A stretch of DNA of 64,000 nt, taken from Nonomuraea endophytica (lineage in GTDB: Bacteria; Actinomycetota; Actinomycetes; Streptosporangiales; Streptosporangiaceae). Position 1 is the first letter of the stretch. Each line of letters opens with the position of its first letter. Positions 32,728 to 40,815 of this stretch are shown piece after piece. A program made the position numbers and the translations under genes. The notes beneath the pieces were generated by a model that saw nothing but the letters and a program-made list of their open reading frames with translations, did no database searches and was not told the origin of the DNA. The stretch is from the NCBI RefSeq assembly GCF_014203235.1, contig NZ_JACHIN010000004.1:186001-250000 (forward strand). Reading direction: 5' to 3'.

Positions 32728-33297
32728 TCAGCACGAGGCGATCTGACAGACCTTGGCCAGCATGCGCTTGGCGTCCTGGGTCTGGCGGGTGAAGTCGGCC
32801 GTGGCGGGTTTGCCCCACTCCCCTGCCTGCGTGTACACGATGAGCGCGTTGGCCCGGCGGACCACGATCGCGCGCTCGCCGCCGACCGCGGCCTTGCCCT
32901 TGTAGTAGCTCTGGCCGGTGACCGCGAGGGCGGCGTCGCCGAGCTTCACCGCGCGGGCGGAGAAACGGTAGCCCTTCGTGCCGCACGAGGCCGCCGCGCT
33001 CTTGATGCCCGCCAGGGCGGCGCCGGCCGATGTGGCGTCGGTGTAGAGGATCAGCTGCTCCGACTTGGAGTAGTCGGGGACGGCGGTGTAGATGATCGTC
33101 TTCGCGGAGGTACGGCCGGCCTGGCCGAGGGCGGCGCGGTCACAGGGGTTCACGACCGATTTGGCGGTCTTCTTCTTGCTCACCGCCCAGTTGGTCTCGG
33201 GGTTCTTGTCCTTCTTCGCGGCGTCCTTCTCATACAGCAGGAAGCCCTGGGGGATCGCTCCGGCGATGACGGAGGCGGCGAGGATCGTCTTCAGCAT
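32728..33297 (-). CDS. Exported protein of unknown function, four cysteines
   Basis: 189 residues. A short hydrophobic N-terminus (LKTILAASVIAGAIPQGFLL) is a probable signal peptide or anchor, followed by a lysine-rich segment. The mature part is a small alpha/beta domain with cysteines in NPCDRAAL, AASCGTKG and the final CQIASC, which could form two disulfides. Its size, the cysteine spacing and the run RAIVVRRANALIVYTQ recall the extracellular sensor domain of mycobacterial PknH, but that is a tentative fold guess. It is divergent from the DUF2087 gene with 17 bases between starts. Confidence 0.72.
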   Translation of the reverse strand: MLKTILAASVIAGAIPQGFLLYEKDAAKKDKNPETNWAVSKKKTAKSVVNPCDRAALGQAGRTSAKTIIYTAVPDYSKSEQLILYTDATSAGAALAGIKSAAASCGTKGYRFSARAVKLGDAALAVTGQSYYKGKAAVGGERAIVVRRANALIVYTQAGEWGKPATADFTRQTQDAKRMLAKVCQIASC

Positions 33298-33314
33298 GGT
33301 TCAAAATAGGGGGA

Positions 33315-33812
33315 ATGAGCGACGAAGACGTCAAGCGGGTCCTCGGGTTGCTGGCCCAGGACGACACCTTGCGGGCCTTGTCGGCGCTGGTGCTGGACGC
33401 CGGTGCCGCCGATCTTTCCCCGAAGGTGCTGGAGAGGTTGCGGGCCGGCGGGCTTGCCGTACCTGATGAGGAGGGGCGGTGGCGGGCGCGGCCGGAGAGG
33501 TTCCGTGAGCTGCTGAAGGCGCTGGCCGAGCCCTCGCCGCGGTTGAGCGAGGAGGAGCGGGTCCTGCAGACGTTCCTGGTGGAGGGGCGGCTGCAGACGA
33601 TGCCGATGAAGCACGAGAAGCGGCTGGTGGTGCTGCGGTACATCGTGCGGGTGTTCGAGCCGGGTGTGCGGTATGCCGAGAAGGACGTGAACGTGGCGTT
33701 GCGGGCCTTCCATGATGACTACGCGGCTTTGCGGCGGTATCTGGTCGACGCGGATCTGTTGTCGCGGGAGGGCAACGTCTACTGGCGCAGCGGCGGGCCG
33801 GTCGAGCTCTAG
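33315..33812 (+). CDS. DUF2087 domain-containing protein
   Basis: 165 residues. The N-terminal 75 residues look like a winged helix (LGLLAQDDTLRALSALVLDAG, LERLRAGGL). The C-terminal DUF2087 block is clear: KRLVVLRYIVRVFEPGVRY, EKDVNVALRAFHDDYAALRRYLVDADLLSR. Proteins of this type are thought to be transcription-related. Its 3' end overlaps the convergent AraC gene by 4 bases. Confidence 0.87.
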   Translation: MSDEDVKRVLGLLAQDDTLRALSALVLDAGAADLSPKVLERLRAGGLAVPDEEGRWRARPERFRELLKALAEPSPRLSEEERVLQTFLVEGRLQTMPMKHEKRLVVLRYIVRVFEPGVRYAEKDVNVALRAFHDDYAALRRYLVDADLLSREGNVYWRSGGPVEL

Positions 33813-34954
33813 GAGCCCAGGCGCCGGCGGTAGGCGCGGGGTGGGAGGCCGTACTCGTGGGCGAAGGTGCGGCTGAAGTGGAACGGGCTGACGAAGCCGC
33901 ACGCCGCCGCCACCTGGCCGATGTCCAGGTCGGTGGCTTCCAGGAGCTGGGCGGCATGGGCCAGCCTTGCGGCGCGTACGGCACGCATGGGAGTGCGGCC
34001 GGTGCGCTCGGCGAACACGTGGGCGAAGCGGGACGGCGACAGCGCCACGGCCGCCGCCAGCGACGCGACGGTGTGCGGGGCGCCCGGTTCCGCGGCGATC
34101 AGCTCCAGCGCCCGCGCCACCCTCCGATCCACCCCCACCCCACCCGGCCGCGCCCCGCTCAACCCGCCCACACCCGGCCCGCTCGCGCCCCTGTCGTCTG
34201 GATGCGGGCCGAAGGCGTCCGGGGCTTCGGACGTCGCCAGGAGGAGGATCTCCTCCACCGCACCCAGGACCAGCTCCCGGGCCCGCTCCGCCATCGCGGC
34301 CACCGGCCGGTGCGTCTCCCCCGGCTCCGGCGGCACACCCCGGCCGCTCCAGCGGGCATAGGCATGCGCCCGCAGGAACGCCTCCTCGATCCGAGCGGAC
34401 AACGACGGAGGTTCAGCCCCCGGCTGTCCCAAGCTGCCGGGCGAGAGCTGCCTGCCAGGGGCACGGAGACCGGCGGACGGGAGGCTGGTACCGGGCGCGA
34501 GGGCGCTTCCAGGCGGGAGGGTGGCGTCAGGCGCGAGGGCGCTTCCGGGCGCGAGGGTGGCGCTGGGCACGAGGGTGGTGGCCGCGGTGGGCTGGAGGGG
34601 TGGGGCGAGGTGGGAGCCGCGGGTGAGGTGGCAGCCTGGGGAGAGCGCGTAGGGGCGTAGCCAGGTCACCCAGGAGGGTCTCGGCTGGAAGTGGACCCAC
34701 CAGAACCGCCAGCGCTCCCCCGCCGTCCGGTAGTGGTGGGCGGCTCGTGAGGCCAGCACCACGAGGTCCCCCGGGCCCGCCGTCAGTGTCGCACCGCCCT
34801 GTTCGACCAGCCCCGCCCCCTCCTGCGTCCACATCAGCAGCCAGCTGGGCGAGCCCGACGCGCGCCGCGTCGCATAGCCGGACCCTCTGTCGTAGTGGCC
34901 CACGATGACGAGCTCGGCAGCAGGAACAGACATGTCGTCGGCGCTCACCGGCAT
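33809..34954 (-). CDS. AraC family transcriptional regulator with low-complexity insert
   Basis: 381 residues. An N-terminal cupin ligand-binding domain (about 10-105; HYDRGSGYATRRASG, AGPGDLVVLASRAAHHY) is joined to a C-terminal double HTH of AraC type (about 280-378; TVASLAAAVALSPSRFAHVF, CGFVSPFHFSRTFAHEYG). Between them, at about 118-170, is an unusual insert of LAPGSA-like hexapeptide repeats, which makes the protein about 80 residues longer than usual. It is divergent from the PhyH dioxygenase at 34990, the obvious target. A start at the eighth codon (34933) is possible. Confidence 0.88.
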   Translation of the reverse strand: MPVSADDMSVPAAELVIVGHYDRGSGYATRRASGSPSWLLMWTQEGAGLVEQGGATLTAGPGDLVVLASRAAHHYRTAGERWRFWWVHFQPRPSWVTWLRPYALSPGCHLTRGSHLAPPLQPTAATTLVPSATLAPGSALAPDATLPPGSALAPGTSLPSAGLRAPGRQLSPGSLGQPGAEPPSLSARIEEAFLRAHAYARWSGRGVPPEPGETHRPVAAMAERARELVLGAVEEILLLATSEAPDAFGPHPDDRGASGPGVGGLSGARPGGVGVDRRVARALELIAAEPGAPHTVASLAAAVALSPSRFAHVFAERTGRTPMRAVRAARLAHAAQLLEATDLDIGQVAAACGFVSPFHFSRTFAHEYGLPPRAYRRRLGS

Positions 34955-34989
34955 ACCTTCCCACAGCCCGCTTTCCTAGGCTCGAAGGC

Positions 34990-35769
34990 ATGGACACCAA
35001 GGATTTCCACGACCGCGGCTACATCGTCGCCCGCGGCATGCTGGCCCCGCACGAGGCGGATCTGCTGCGCGAGGAGTTCACCCGTCTGCACGCCGCGGGC
35101 CCGGTCCCAGGTCATTTCTCGCCGAAGCCCCAGGAACCCGGCCTGCCGTACGACGGGCTGAGGGCTTATCCGCGCATCATGCACCCGCACCAGATCAACG
35201 ACGTCGCGCTGCGCTACCTCCTGGACGCCAGGATCGCCGCCGTCCTGCGGGAGCTGCTGGAGGAGGAGCCGATAGCAGCCCAGAGCATGTTCTACTTCAA
35301 GCCGCCCGGCGCCCGGGGACAGGCGTTGCATCAGGACAACTTCTATCTGCGCGTCGAGCCGGGCACCTGTGTGGCGGCCTGGATCGCCGTGGACCGGGTC
35401 GACCGGGCCAACGGCGGCCTGGAGGTCGTGCCCGGTACGCACAAGATGGACCTGTTCTGCCCGGAGGACGCGGACTCGTCCATCTCCTTCACCCGCGAGT
35501 ACGTCCCGCCGCCGCCCGGCCTGGAGCGGGTGCCGGTCGACATGGAGCCGGGCGACGTGCTGTTCTTCAACGGCAGCCTCGTGCACGGCTCCGGCCCGAA
35601 CGCCACCGCCGACCGCTTCCGCCGCAGCCTCATCTTCCATTACGCGGGCCGTTCGGCCGAGCGCATCGCCGCCTACTACCCGACGCTCACGATGGCCGGC
35701 GCGCCCCACCCGCTCCCGGCCGCCGAGGGCGGCGGGCCGTGCGGCACCGAGGCGTCGGGGCCGCACTAG
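34990..35769 (+). CDS. Phytanoyl-CoA dioxygenase (PhyH) family protein
   Basis: 259 residues. Fe(II)/2-oxoglutarate dioxygenase of the PhyH type: iron ligands H-x-D in LHQDNFYL and the distal histidine in LVHGSGPN, with the 2-oxoglutarate arginine in DRFRRSLIFHY. The N-terminus MDTKDFHDRGYIVARGML is typical. Members hydroxylate acyl-CoAs, ectoine or natural products. Ectoine hydroxylase residues are not evident, and the substrate is unknown. It starts 35 bases from the divergent AraC gene, which likely regulates it. Confidence 0.9.
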   Translation: MDTKDFHDRGYIVARGMLAPHEADLLREEFTRLHAAGPVPGHFSPKPQEPGLPYDGLRAYPRIMHPHQINDVALRYLLDARIAAVLRELLEEEPIAAQSMFYFKPPGARGQALHQDNFYLRVEPGTCVAAWIAVDRVDRANGGLEVVPGTHKMDLFCPEDADSSISFTREYVPPPPGLERVPVDMEPGDVLFFNGSLVHGSGPNATADRFRRSLIFHYAGRSAERIAAYYPTLTMAGAPHPLPAAEGGGPCGTEASGPH

Positions 35770-35843
35770 GCGTGCCGCCTGGCGAGCGGTGCCCGGTCTG
35801 TGGAGTATGTAGGGGTCACCGTGCCGGAGGAGGAAAGGCCAGC

Positions 35844-36399
35844 GTGAGCGCCGACGTGCGGCCGTTCCTCGCCGAGGTCCCCGAGGCCGAGACCGTCACC
35901 GACCGGTCGCAGGGCGTCCCGCTCACCCCACCCGAACACAATGCGCTGGTGATGACGCACGGCTGGCCCGGCTCGGTGCTGGAGTTCCTGAAGGCCGTCG
36001 GCCCGCTGACCGACCCGGTCGCGTACGGCGGGCCCTGCTCGGCAGGCACGACCCGGCGCACGTCGCCGGCATCCACCTCGTGCCCCCGCTCGCCCCGCCG
36101 GACCCGGACACGTTCGGCGACCTGACCGCCGCCGAGCGGGCATCGCTGGCGGCGATGGAGCACGCCAAGCAGTGGGAGGACGGGTATTCGGCCGAGCAGT
36201 CCACCCGCCCGCAGACGCTCGGCCACGGCCTGACCGACTCCCCCGCCTGTACTGGGAGAGCATCCGGCAGGTCCAGAAGTGGTTCAGCGAGCCGGGCGCG
36301 GACGTCGTGACGACGCCCGCGGGCTGCACGGTCTTCCCGAAGGAGATGCCGCGCCCCCTTCCGGCTGGTCAGGGACCGATGACCAGCTGCCTGCCCTAG
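35844..36399 (+). pseudogene. Decayed epoxide hydrolase
   Basis: A good start context (ggaggaggaaagg, then GTG) opens MSADVRPFLAEVPEAE as in actinobacterial epoxide hydrolases. The family's next 60-70 residues are missing and the frame resumes at LVMTHGWPGSVLEFLKAVGPL, the nucleophile-side HGWPG block. After VAYGG the frame shifts (near 36030), with about 60 more residues lost, continuing as GRHDPAHVAGIHLVPPL and then STRPQTLGHGLTDSP. A further shift near 36240 leads to RLYWESIRQVQKWF. The catalytic aspartate region (GGDWG) is absent. At least three deletions or shifts make it non-functional. The end overlaps dusB. Confidence 0.85.
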
Positions 36400-37505
36400 C
36401 CGCCGGAGATGTCCGACTCGGCGTCATCGGGCACGTGGCTGTCCCACGGGTCGTCCAGCCAGCCGTCCGGCAGGTGCACCCGGTCCCGTTCGCCCGACTT
36501 GCCGCGCGGGGTGTCGGTGTTGGGCGGCCACGGCTGGTCGCGGTCGAGCTTGGCCAGGGCCGTGCGCAGCTCGTCCAGCGACTCGGCCGTGGTCATCGCC
36601 CGGCGCAGCTCGGAGCCGACGGTGAAGCCCTTGAGGTACCAGCCGACGTGCTTGCGGAAGTCGGCCACCGCGTACCGTTCGGTGTCGAAGCAGCCGGCCA
36701 GCCCTTCGGCATGCCGTTCCATGACATCGGCGACCTCACCCAGAGACGGCCGCACGCGCGCCGGATCGCCGTTGAAGGCGTTCTCCAGATCGCGGAACAA
36801 CCACGGCCGCCCCAGACAGCCCCGCCCCACCACGACGCCGTCGCAGCCGGTCTCGGCGACCATGCGCAGCGCGTCGTCGGCGCTCCAGATGTCGCCGTTG
36901 CCGAGCACCGGCACCTCGGGCACCGCCTCCTTGAGCCGCGCGATCGCCGCCCAGTCGGCCTGCCCGCCGTAGTGCTGCTTGGCGGTGCGCGCGTGCAGCG
37001 CGATCGCCGCGACGCCCTCCTCGACCGCGATGCGCCCGGCGTCGAGGTAGGTGAGGTGGTCGTCGTCGATGCCCTTGCGCATCTTCATGGTGACGGGCAG
37101 CGGGCCCGCGTTGCGCACCGCCTCGCGCAGGATCCGCCGCAGCAGATTGCGCTTGTACGGCAGCGCCGAACCTCCCCCGCGCCTGGTCACCTTGGGCACC
37201 GGGCAGCCGAAGTTGAGGTCGACGTGGTCGGCCAGGTCTTCTTCGGCGATCATCTTGACCGCGCGGCCGACGGTCTCGGGGTCGACGCCGTAGAGCTGGA
37301 TGCTGCGCGGCCGCTCCCCGTCGGCGAACCTGATCATCCTGAGCGTCTTGGGGTTGCGCTCGACCAGCGCCCGCGTGGTGATCATCTCGCACACGAACAG
37401 CCCGGCGCCCTGCTCACGGCAGAGCACGCGGAACGGCGCGTTCGTGATCCCCGCCATCGGCGCCAGCACGACCGGCGGCCACACCCCCATCGGCCCAATC
37501 TTCAC
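36396..37505 (-). CDS. dusB: tRNA-dihydrouridine synthase
   Basis: 369 residues. It reduces specific uridines in the tRNA D-loop to dihydrouridine, using FMN and NADPH. FMN-binding barrel start VVLAPMAGITNAPFR. The catalytic cysteine lies in VDLNFGCPVPKVTRRGGGSALP (signature of the Dus family). Further blocks are LHARTAKQHYGG, VLGNGDIWS and GVVVGRGCLGRPWLF. A C-terminal tail of about 40 acidic residues is actinobacterium-specific. It is a single-copy housekeeping gene in most actinomycetes and stands alone here. Confidence 0.94.
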   Translation of the reverse strand: MKIGPMGVWPPVVLAPMAGITNAPFRVLCREQGAGLFVCEMITTRALVERNPKTLRMIRFADGERPRSIQLYGVDPETVGRAVKMIAEEDLADHVDLNFGCPVPKVTRRGGGSALPYKRNLLRRILREAVRNAGPLPVTMKMRKGIDDDHLTYLDAGRIAVEEGVAAIALHARTAKQHYGGQADWAAIARLKEAVPEVPVLGNGDIWSADDALRMVAETGCDGVVVGRGCLGRPWLFRDLENAFNGDPARVRPSLGEVADVMERHAEGLAGCFDTERYAVADFRKHVGWYLKGFTVGSELRRAMTTAESLDELRTALAKLDRDQPWPPNTDTPRGKSGERDRVHLPDGWLDDPWDSHVPDDAESDISGG

Positions 37506-37544
37506 CCGTTCAGTTGTAGCCGACTTTGCCCCTCCGACGGAAAC

Positions 37545-38070
37545 TCACCGCCTGGCCACGACCAGCGGCACCCCCGTGCGCGGGTGGGGCAGCACCTCGA
37601 CCGCGTGCCCGTAGACACGGCTGAGCAGTTCCTCGGAGAGCACCTGGCCGGGCGTCCCGCACGCCAGCACCACCCCCTCCGACAGCACGGCCACCCGGTC
37701 GGCGTGCGCGGCGGCGAGCGCGAGATCGTGCAGCACCACGACGACGGCGTCCCCGTCCCGCGCCCGCTCCCCGCCCGACAACTCCTGAGAGGCGCGAGTC
37801 CTGAACCGCGCGACGTCGGCCCGCACCAGCTCCGCCTCCACAATCTCCCCATCCAGGTGTACGGCTCCCACCTCCGGCCGCACGTCCCCCGCCAGCACGG
37901 ACAGCAGCGTGGACTTGCCGGAGCCGTTCGGACCCACGAGCGCCAGCACCTCCCCCGCGAACACCTCCAGGTCGGCCCCGCGCGACACCTGCTCACCGCT
38001 CGAAGCACACCCCGGCGGCCTCGGCGTAGACCGTGCCGATGGCCGGGCGGGCGGGGACACGTGGCGTCAT
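37545..38070 (-). pseudogene. hmuV: Heme ABC transporter ATPase (HmuV-like), internally deleted and frameshifted
   Basis: The gene begins at an ATG at 38070 behind a ggaggaa site and reads MTPRVPARPAIGTVYAEAAG, typical of HmuV, but stops at about 37993. The next frame continues ADLEVFAGEVLALVGPNGSGKSTLLSVLAGD with a complete Walker A. The Q-loop region is largely missing. The signature LSGGERAR is joined directly to DGDAVVVVLHDLALAAA, so Walker B and the D-loop are lost. The C-terminus VYGHAVEVLPHPRTGVPLV is intact. Without Walker B it cannot hydrolyse ATP. No hmuTU permease or binding protein adjoins it. Confidence 0.85.
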
Positions 38071-38090
38071 GCTCTTCCTCCACTGATAAT

Positions 38091-38109
38091 TTAGGTTAGC
38101 CTCACCTAA
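38091..38109. promoter_or_regulatory. Iron box (IdeR/DmdR operator)
   Basis: ttaggttagcctcacctaa is a 19-base site that fits the actinobacterial DtxR/IdeR/DmdR consensus with near-perfect dyad symmetry. It lies 21 bases upstream of the hmuV remnant's start and 70 bases upstream of the divergent gene at 38179. The regulator bound to Fe(II) would repress either or both. Confidence 0.9.
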
Positions 38110-38178
38110 TATCAAATCCTCTTCGTGCGATAGGTTCGACCGGTTTTGCAGCCATATGTCACTGAAGGAGCCATGCCC

Positions 38179-38574
38179 ATGGGCAACGTTGTCGACCTCG
38201 GCAGGTGGCCTCTGGTCACCGCCTCCCAGAACGGCCGCCTCACCGTCGAAGAGGCCAACCGGCTGAACTCCGGCATGCTCGAGGTGCTCGCCCGAGCCAG
38301 GGCCGAGAACCGCCGCTTCGCCGTCGTCGTGGACCAGCGCGAACGCCAGGCGCCCGAGAAGGGAGCCCTGGAGATCATCCACACGTTCTGGTCCGAGCGC
38401 GAGGCCGAGATCGCCGACTGGTGCGTCGGCTACGTGAGCGTGGTGGCCACCCCGTCCCTGGCCGACCTCGTGGAGAACCCTGGCCCCGGCGGCCTCACCG
38501 TCCTCGGCACCGTGGACTACGACGCCGCCGTCCTCTGGGCCGCCGACCGCCTGGCCGTAACCGAACCCGCCTGA
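38179..38574 (+). CDS. Small soluble protein of unknown function, downstream of an iron box
   Basis: 131 residues from the ATG at 38179, which has aaggag 8-9 bases upstream; an ATG two codons earlier sits too close to that site. No signal peptide or membrane segment. The pattern (strand VVDLGRWPLVTASQNG, helix, strand RFAVVVDQRER, helix, strand CVGYVSVVATP, helix, strand LTVLGTVDYDAA) suggests an alpha/beta fold somewhat like STAS/SpoIIAA domains, a tentative view. The iron box in its upstream region suggests iron-dependent expression. Confidence 0.75.
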   Translation: MGNVVDLGRWPLVTASQNGRLTVEEANRLNSGMLEVLARARAENRRFAVVVDQRERQAPEKGALEIIHTFWSEREAEIADWCVGYVSVVATPSLADLVENPGPGGLTVLGTVDYDAAVLWAADRLAVTEPA

Positions 38575-38701
38575 CCGTCACCGAATGGCCGGTTTCCGGG
38601 GGGTGCGTGCCGTACCAGAAACTCGCGCAGATTCGTGATGACAGCACCCCGAACGACCATCGCGGATACGCTGTGAGCTGCGATCGATGGGGAGGCGAAC
38701 G

Positions 38702-39337
38702 ATGCTGCTTCGACTACGGCTCACCCTGCCCGACCGGCCGGGCTCGCTCGGTCAGGTCACCCGGGTGCTGGGCGTGGCCGGAGCCGACATCACGCAGCTG
38801 ACCGTTCTGGAGCGCGGCGGCGGGCGGGCCGTGGACGACATCACCGTCTTCTGCCCGGACGGCACCCCCAAGGAGACGCTGGCCAAGGGCCTGCTGACCG
38901 TCCAGGGTGTACGCGTCGAGGCGATCTGGGCCACCCGCGAAGCCGCCGGCACCTACCCCGAGCTGGAAATCCTCAAATACATCACCACCGCGGGCGAACG
39001 CGCGCTGACCACGCTCATCGACTCGCTGCCGGTGCTGTTCAGCGCCGACTGGGCCGCCGCGACCACCTCAGAGGCGACCGTCTACGCCAGCTGGCGGGCC
39101 CCGCAGGAGGTCGTCCTCCCGCCCGAGAACCCGCCCCGCCCCGTCGCGACCACCATGGAAGACGGCCTGCACATCATCCACGCCCCGCTGCCGCCGCTGG
39201 CCCTCACCCTGATGCTGGCCAGAACCGACGGCCCCGCCTTCCACCGGATCGAGGTCCACCGCCTCACCCGCATCCTGGAGATCTTCCTCAGCCTCCCGGC
39301 GACCGAACGCAGCGTGGCCCGACAGCTGCGCAAGTGA
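38702..39337 (+). CDS. ACT-domain amino acid-binding regulatory protein
   Basis: 211 residues from the ATG at 38702 (MLLRLRLTLPDRPGSLGQVTR), with ggggagg upstream. An ACT domain occupies residues 1-75, including the ligand-site pattern LPDRPGSLGQV and GADITQLTVLERGGGRAVDDI. The remaining 135 residues form a second domain (FSADWAAATTSEATVYASWRAP, then a conserved FHRIEVHRLTRILEIFLSL end) found in similar-length actinobacterial proteins of unknown role. It lies just before the tRNA cluster. Confidence 0.82.
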   Translation: MLLRLRLTLPDRPGSLGQVTRVLGVAGADITQLTVLERGGGRAVDDITVFCPDGTPKETLAKGLLTVQGVRVEAIWATREAAGTYPELEILKYITTAGERALTTLIDSLPVLFSADWAAATTSEATVYASWRAPQEVVLPPENPPRPVATTMEDGLHIIHAPLPPLALTLMLARTDGPAFHRIEVHRLTRILEIFLSLPATERSVARQLRK

Positions 39338-39392
39338 GCATCCACTCCAAAAACCCGCTAGAGTTGCTGTGTCGCCGCGAGCAGCGGCGGAC

Positions 39393-39464
39393 GCGGAAGT
39401 GGCTCAGTGGTAGAGCATCACCTTGCCAAGGTGAGGGTCGCGGGTTCGAATCCCGTCTTCCGCT
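39393..39464 (+). tRNA. tRNA-Gly (anticodon GCC)
   Basis: A 72-base cloverleaf: acceptor stem gcggaag/cttccgc with discriminator T, anticodon stem cacct-loop ttgccaa-aggtg giving GCC, and T arm cgggttcgaatcccg. CCA is not encoded. It is the first of three tRNA genes in one array. Confidence 0.95.
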
Positions 39465-39493
39465 CGGAGAGGCCGCACGTTGGGGCCTCGCTC

Positions 39494-39564
39494 GGTGGAG
39501 TGGCCGAGAGGCGAGGCAGCGGCCTGCAAAGCCGTCCACACGGGTTCAAATCCCGTCTCCACCT
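39494..39564 (+). tRNA. tRNA-Cys (anticodon GCA)
   Basis: A 71-base cloverleaf: acceptor ggtggag/ctccacc with U at the discriminator position, an identity element for cysteine; anticodon loop ctgcaaa gives GCA; T arm cgggttcaaatcccg. CCA is not encoded. Confidence 0.95.
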
Positions 39565-39578
39565 CTAGTTGAATACCC

Positions 39579-39653
39579 GGACGATTAGCTCAGCGGGAGA
39601 GCGCTTCCCTGACACGGAAGAGGTCACTGGTTCAATCCCAGTATCGTCCACCA
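39579..39653 (+). tRNA. tRNA-Val (anticodon GAC)
   Basis: Acceptor ggacgat/atcgtcc with discriminator A and encoded CCA; anticodon stem cttcc-loop ctgacac-ggaag gives GAC; T arm ctggttcaatcccag. The Gly-Cys-Val order is common in actinomycete genomes. Confidence 0.95.
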
Positions 39654-39742
39654 TCAAGACCGTTCTCCCGGCCAGCCAAGGCTCTGGTTGAAAGTCCGGT
39701 CGCGCGAAAATCCTGGCGACATCCGTGGGCGTCCCCGCGACA

Positions 39743-40492
39743 ATGGCCGACGTGAAAGAAGAGGTCGAGGTCGTCGTCGCCCATAACGAGCGGGCGACCC
39801 TGCGCGTCGGTGACGTGTTCCTGAAGATCGACGCTGATCAGACGCGTATCGACGTCGAGGTCCAGGCGATGGCCATGGCGCCGATCCCGACCCCCGAGAT
39901 CCTGTGGCGCAAGCCGCCCGTGCTCGCGCTCGCCGCCCTTCCCGGCACGGCGCTCGGCCGTCTCGGCGAGCCGTCGACCGCGTCATCTGCGGCGTGGGCG
40001 GCGGCGGGCGCCGCCGTACGGAAGCTGCACGACGCGCCGCTGCCGCCCTGGCCCGGCCGGAGCCTCGACGAGATCGTCGCCCGCCTCGACGGCGAATGCG
40101 CGTGGCTCATCGAGAACGGCGTTCTTCCCACCGACCTGGTCACGCGCAACCGTCAGGTCGCCGAGGCCGCGCTCCGGCCGTGGACGCCGGTGTTCACTCA
40201 CGGCGACCTGCAGATCACCCACGTGTTCGCCGACGGTGACGAGATCACCGGCGTGCTCGACTGGTCCGAGGCGAGCCGGGGCGACGCCATGCACGACCTC
40301 GCCATCCTGACGCTCGGACACGAGGAGCGGCTTGACGACGTCCTCGCCGGCTACGGCGCCGACGCCGACCTCGACGTGATCCGCGGGTGGTGGTCGCTGC
40401 GGAGCCTGTCGGCGATCCGCTGGCTCACCGAGCACGGCTTCGACCCGTCCTCGCCGGGCTGCGAGGTGGACGTGCTGAGAGCCCGGATGTGA
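39743..40492 (+). CDS. Phosphotransferase family protein (APH/choline-kinase-like)
   Basis: 249 residues from the ATG at 39743. The C-terminal lobe has the Brenner motif FTHGDLQITHVF, where the aspartate is catalytic, and the metal-binding motif GVLDWSEASRGDAMHDLA. The N-terminal lobe with LKID carries the ATP-binding lysine. At 249 residues it is shorter than most APH enzymes. Substrate unknown; antibiotic resistance should not be assumed from this motif alone. It lies 90 bases after tRNA-Val. Confidence 0.87.
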   Translation: MADVKEEVEVVVAHNERATLRVGDVFLKIDADQTRIDVEVQAMAMAPIPTPEILWRKPPVLALAALPGTALGRLGEPSTASSAAWAAAGAAVRKLHDAPLPPWPGRSLDEIVARLDGECAWLIENGVLPTDLVTRNRQVAEAALRPWTPVFTHGDLQITHVFADGDEITGVLDWSEASRGDAMHDLAILTLGHEERLDDVLAGYGADADLDVIRGWWSLRSLSAIRWLTEHGFDPSSPGCEVDVLRARM

Positions 40493-40499
40493 GGGCTCT

Positions 40500-40676
40500 T
40501 TAGCCGTCCTGGCCGGCGGGGACGAAGTTCGCGTACTCCTCGATGGGCGACTCGCCCTTGCCGTCGTTGTGCCAGACGGTGGCCGTCCGCGCGCACATGG
40601 CGCGGGCGGTGTCCCAGTCGGCCTTCTCCAGGCTGCGCAGGTAGGTGACGGCCTTGTCCTTGAGGTCCTGGCTCAC
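40500..40676 (-). pseudogene. SnoaL-like (NTF2-fold) gene remnant
   Basis: From a GTG at 40676 the frame reads VSQDLKDKAVTYLRSLEKAD then WDTARAMCARTATVWHNDGK, the first half of a SnoaL-like fold. It passes GESPIEE straight into YANFVPAGQDG, which is how these proteins usually end. About 60 central residues appear to be deleted at a repeated IEE. Only 58 residues remain, too few for the cone-shaped fold. An upstream ATG frame from 40805 adds unrelated sequence. It is convergent with the phosphotransferase gene. Confidence 0.6.
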
Positions 40677-40815
40677 GGTGTTCCGGCTCGCTTTCTGAGT
40701 CCAGTTGTAGACGAGGGCGCGTTCGCCCGCCTCCACGCGCATCGGCAGGTGGTTGCCGGGAGGTGAGAGGGGGCAGACGAAGACGGACGGCTGCTTGGCG
40801 GGCAACAGCGAGGTC

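Noticed and set aside
39743..40492. Aminoglycoside resistance gene
   Set aside because: The HGD and D-W motifs show only the broad phosphotransferase fold; nothing points to an antibiotic substrate.
40677..40805. Upstream extension of the SnoaL-like remnant to an ATG at 40805
   Set aside because: The added 43 residues do not look like any SnoaL N-terminus and are probably out-of-gene sequence.
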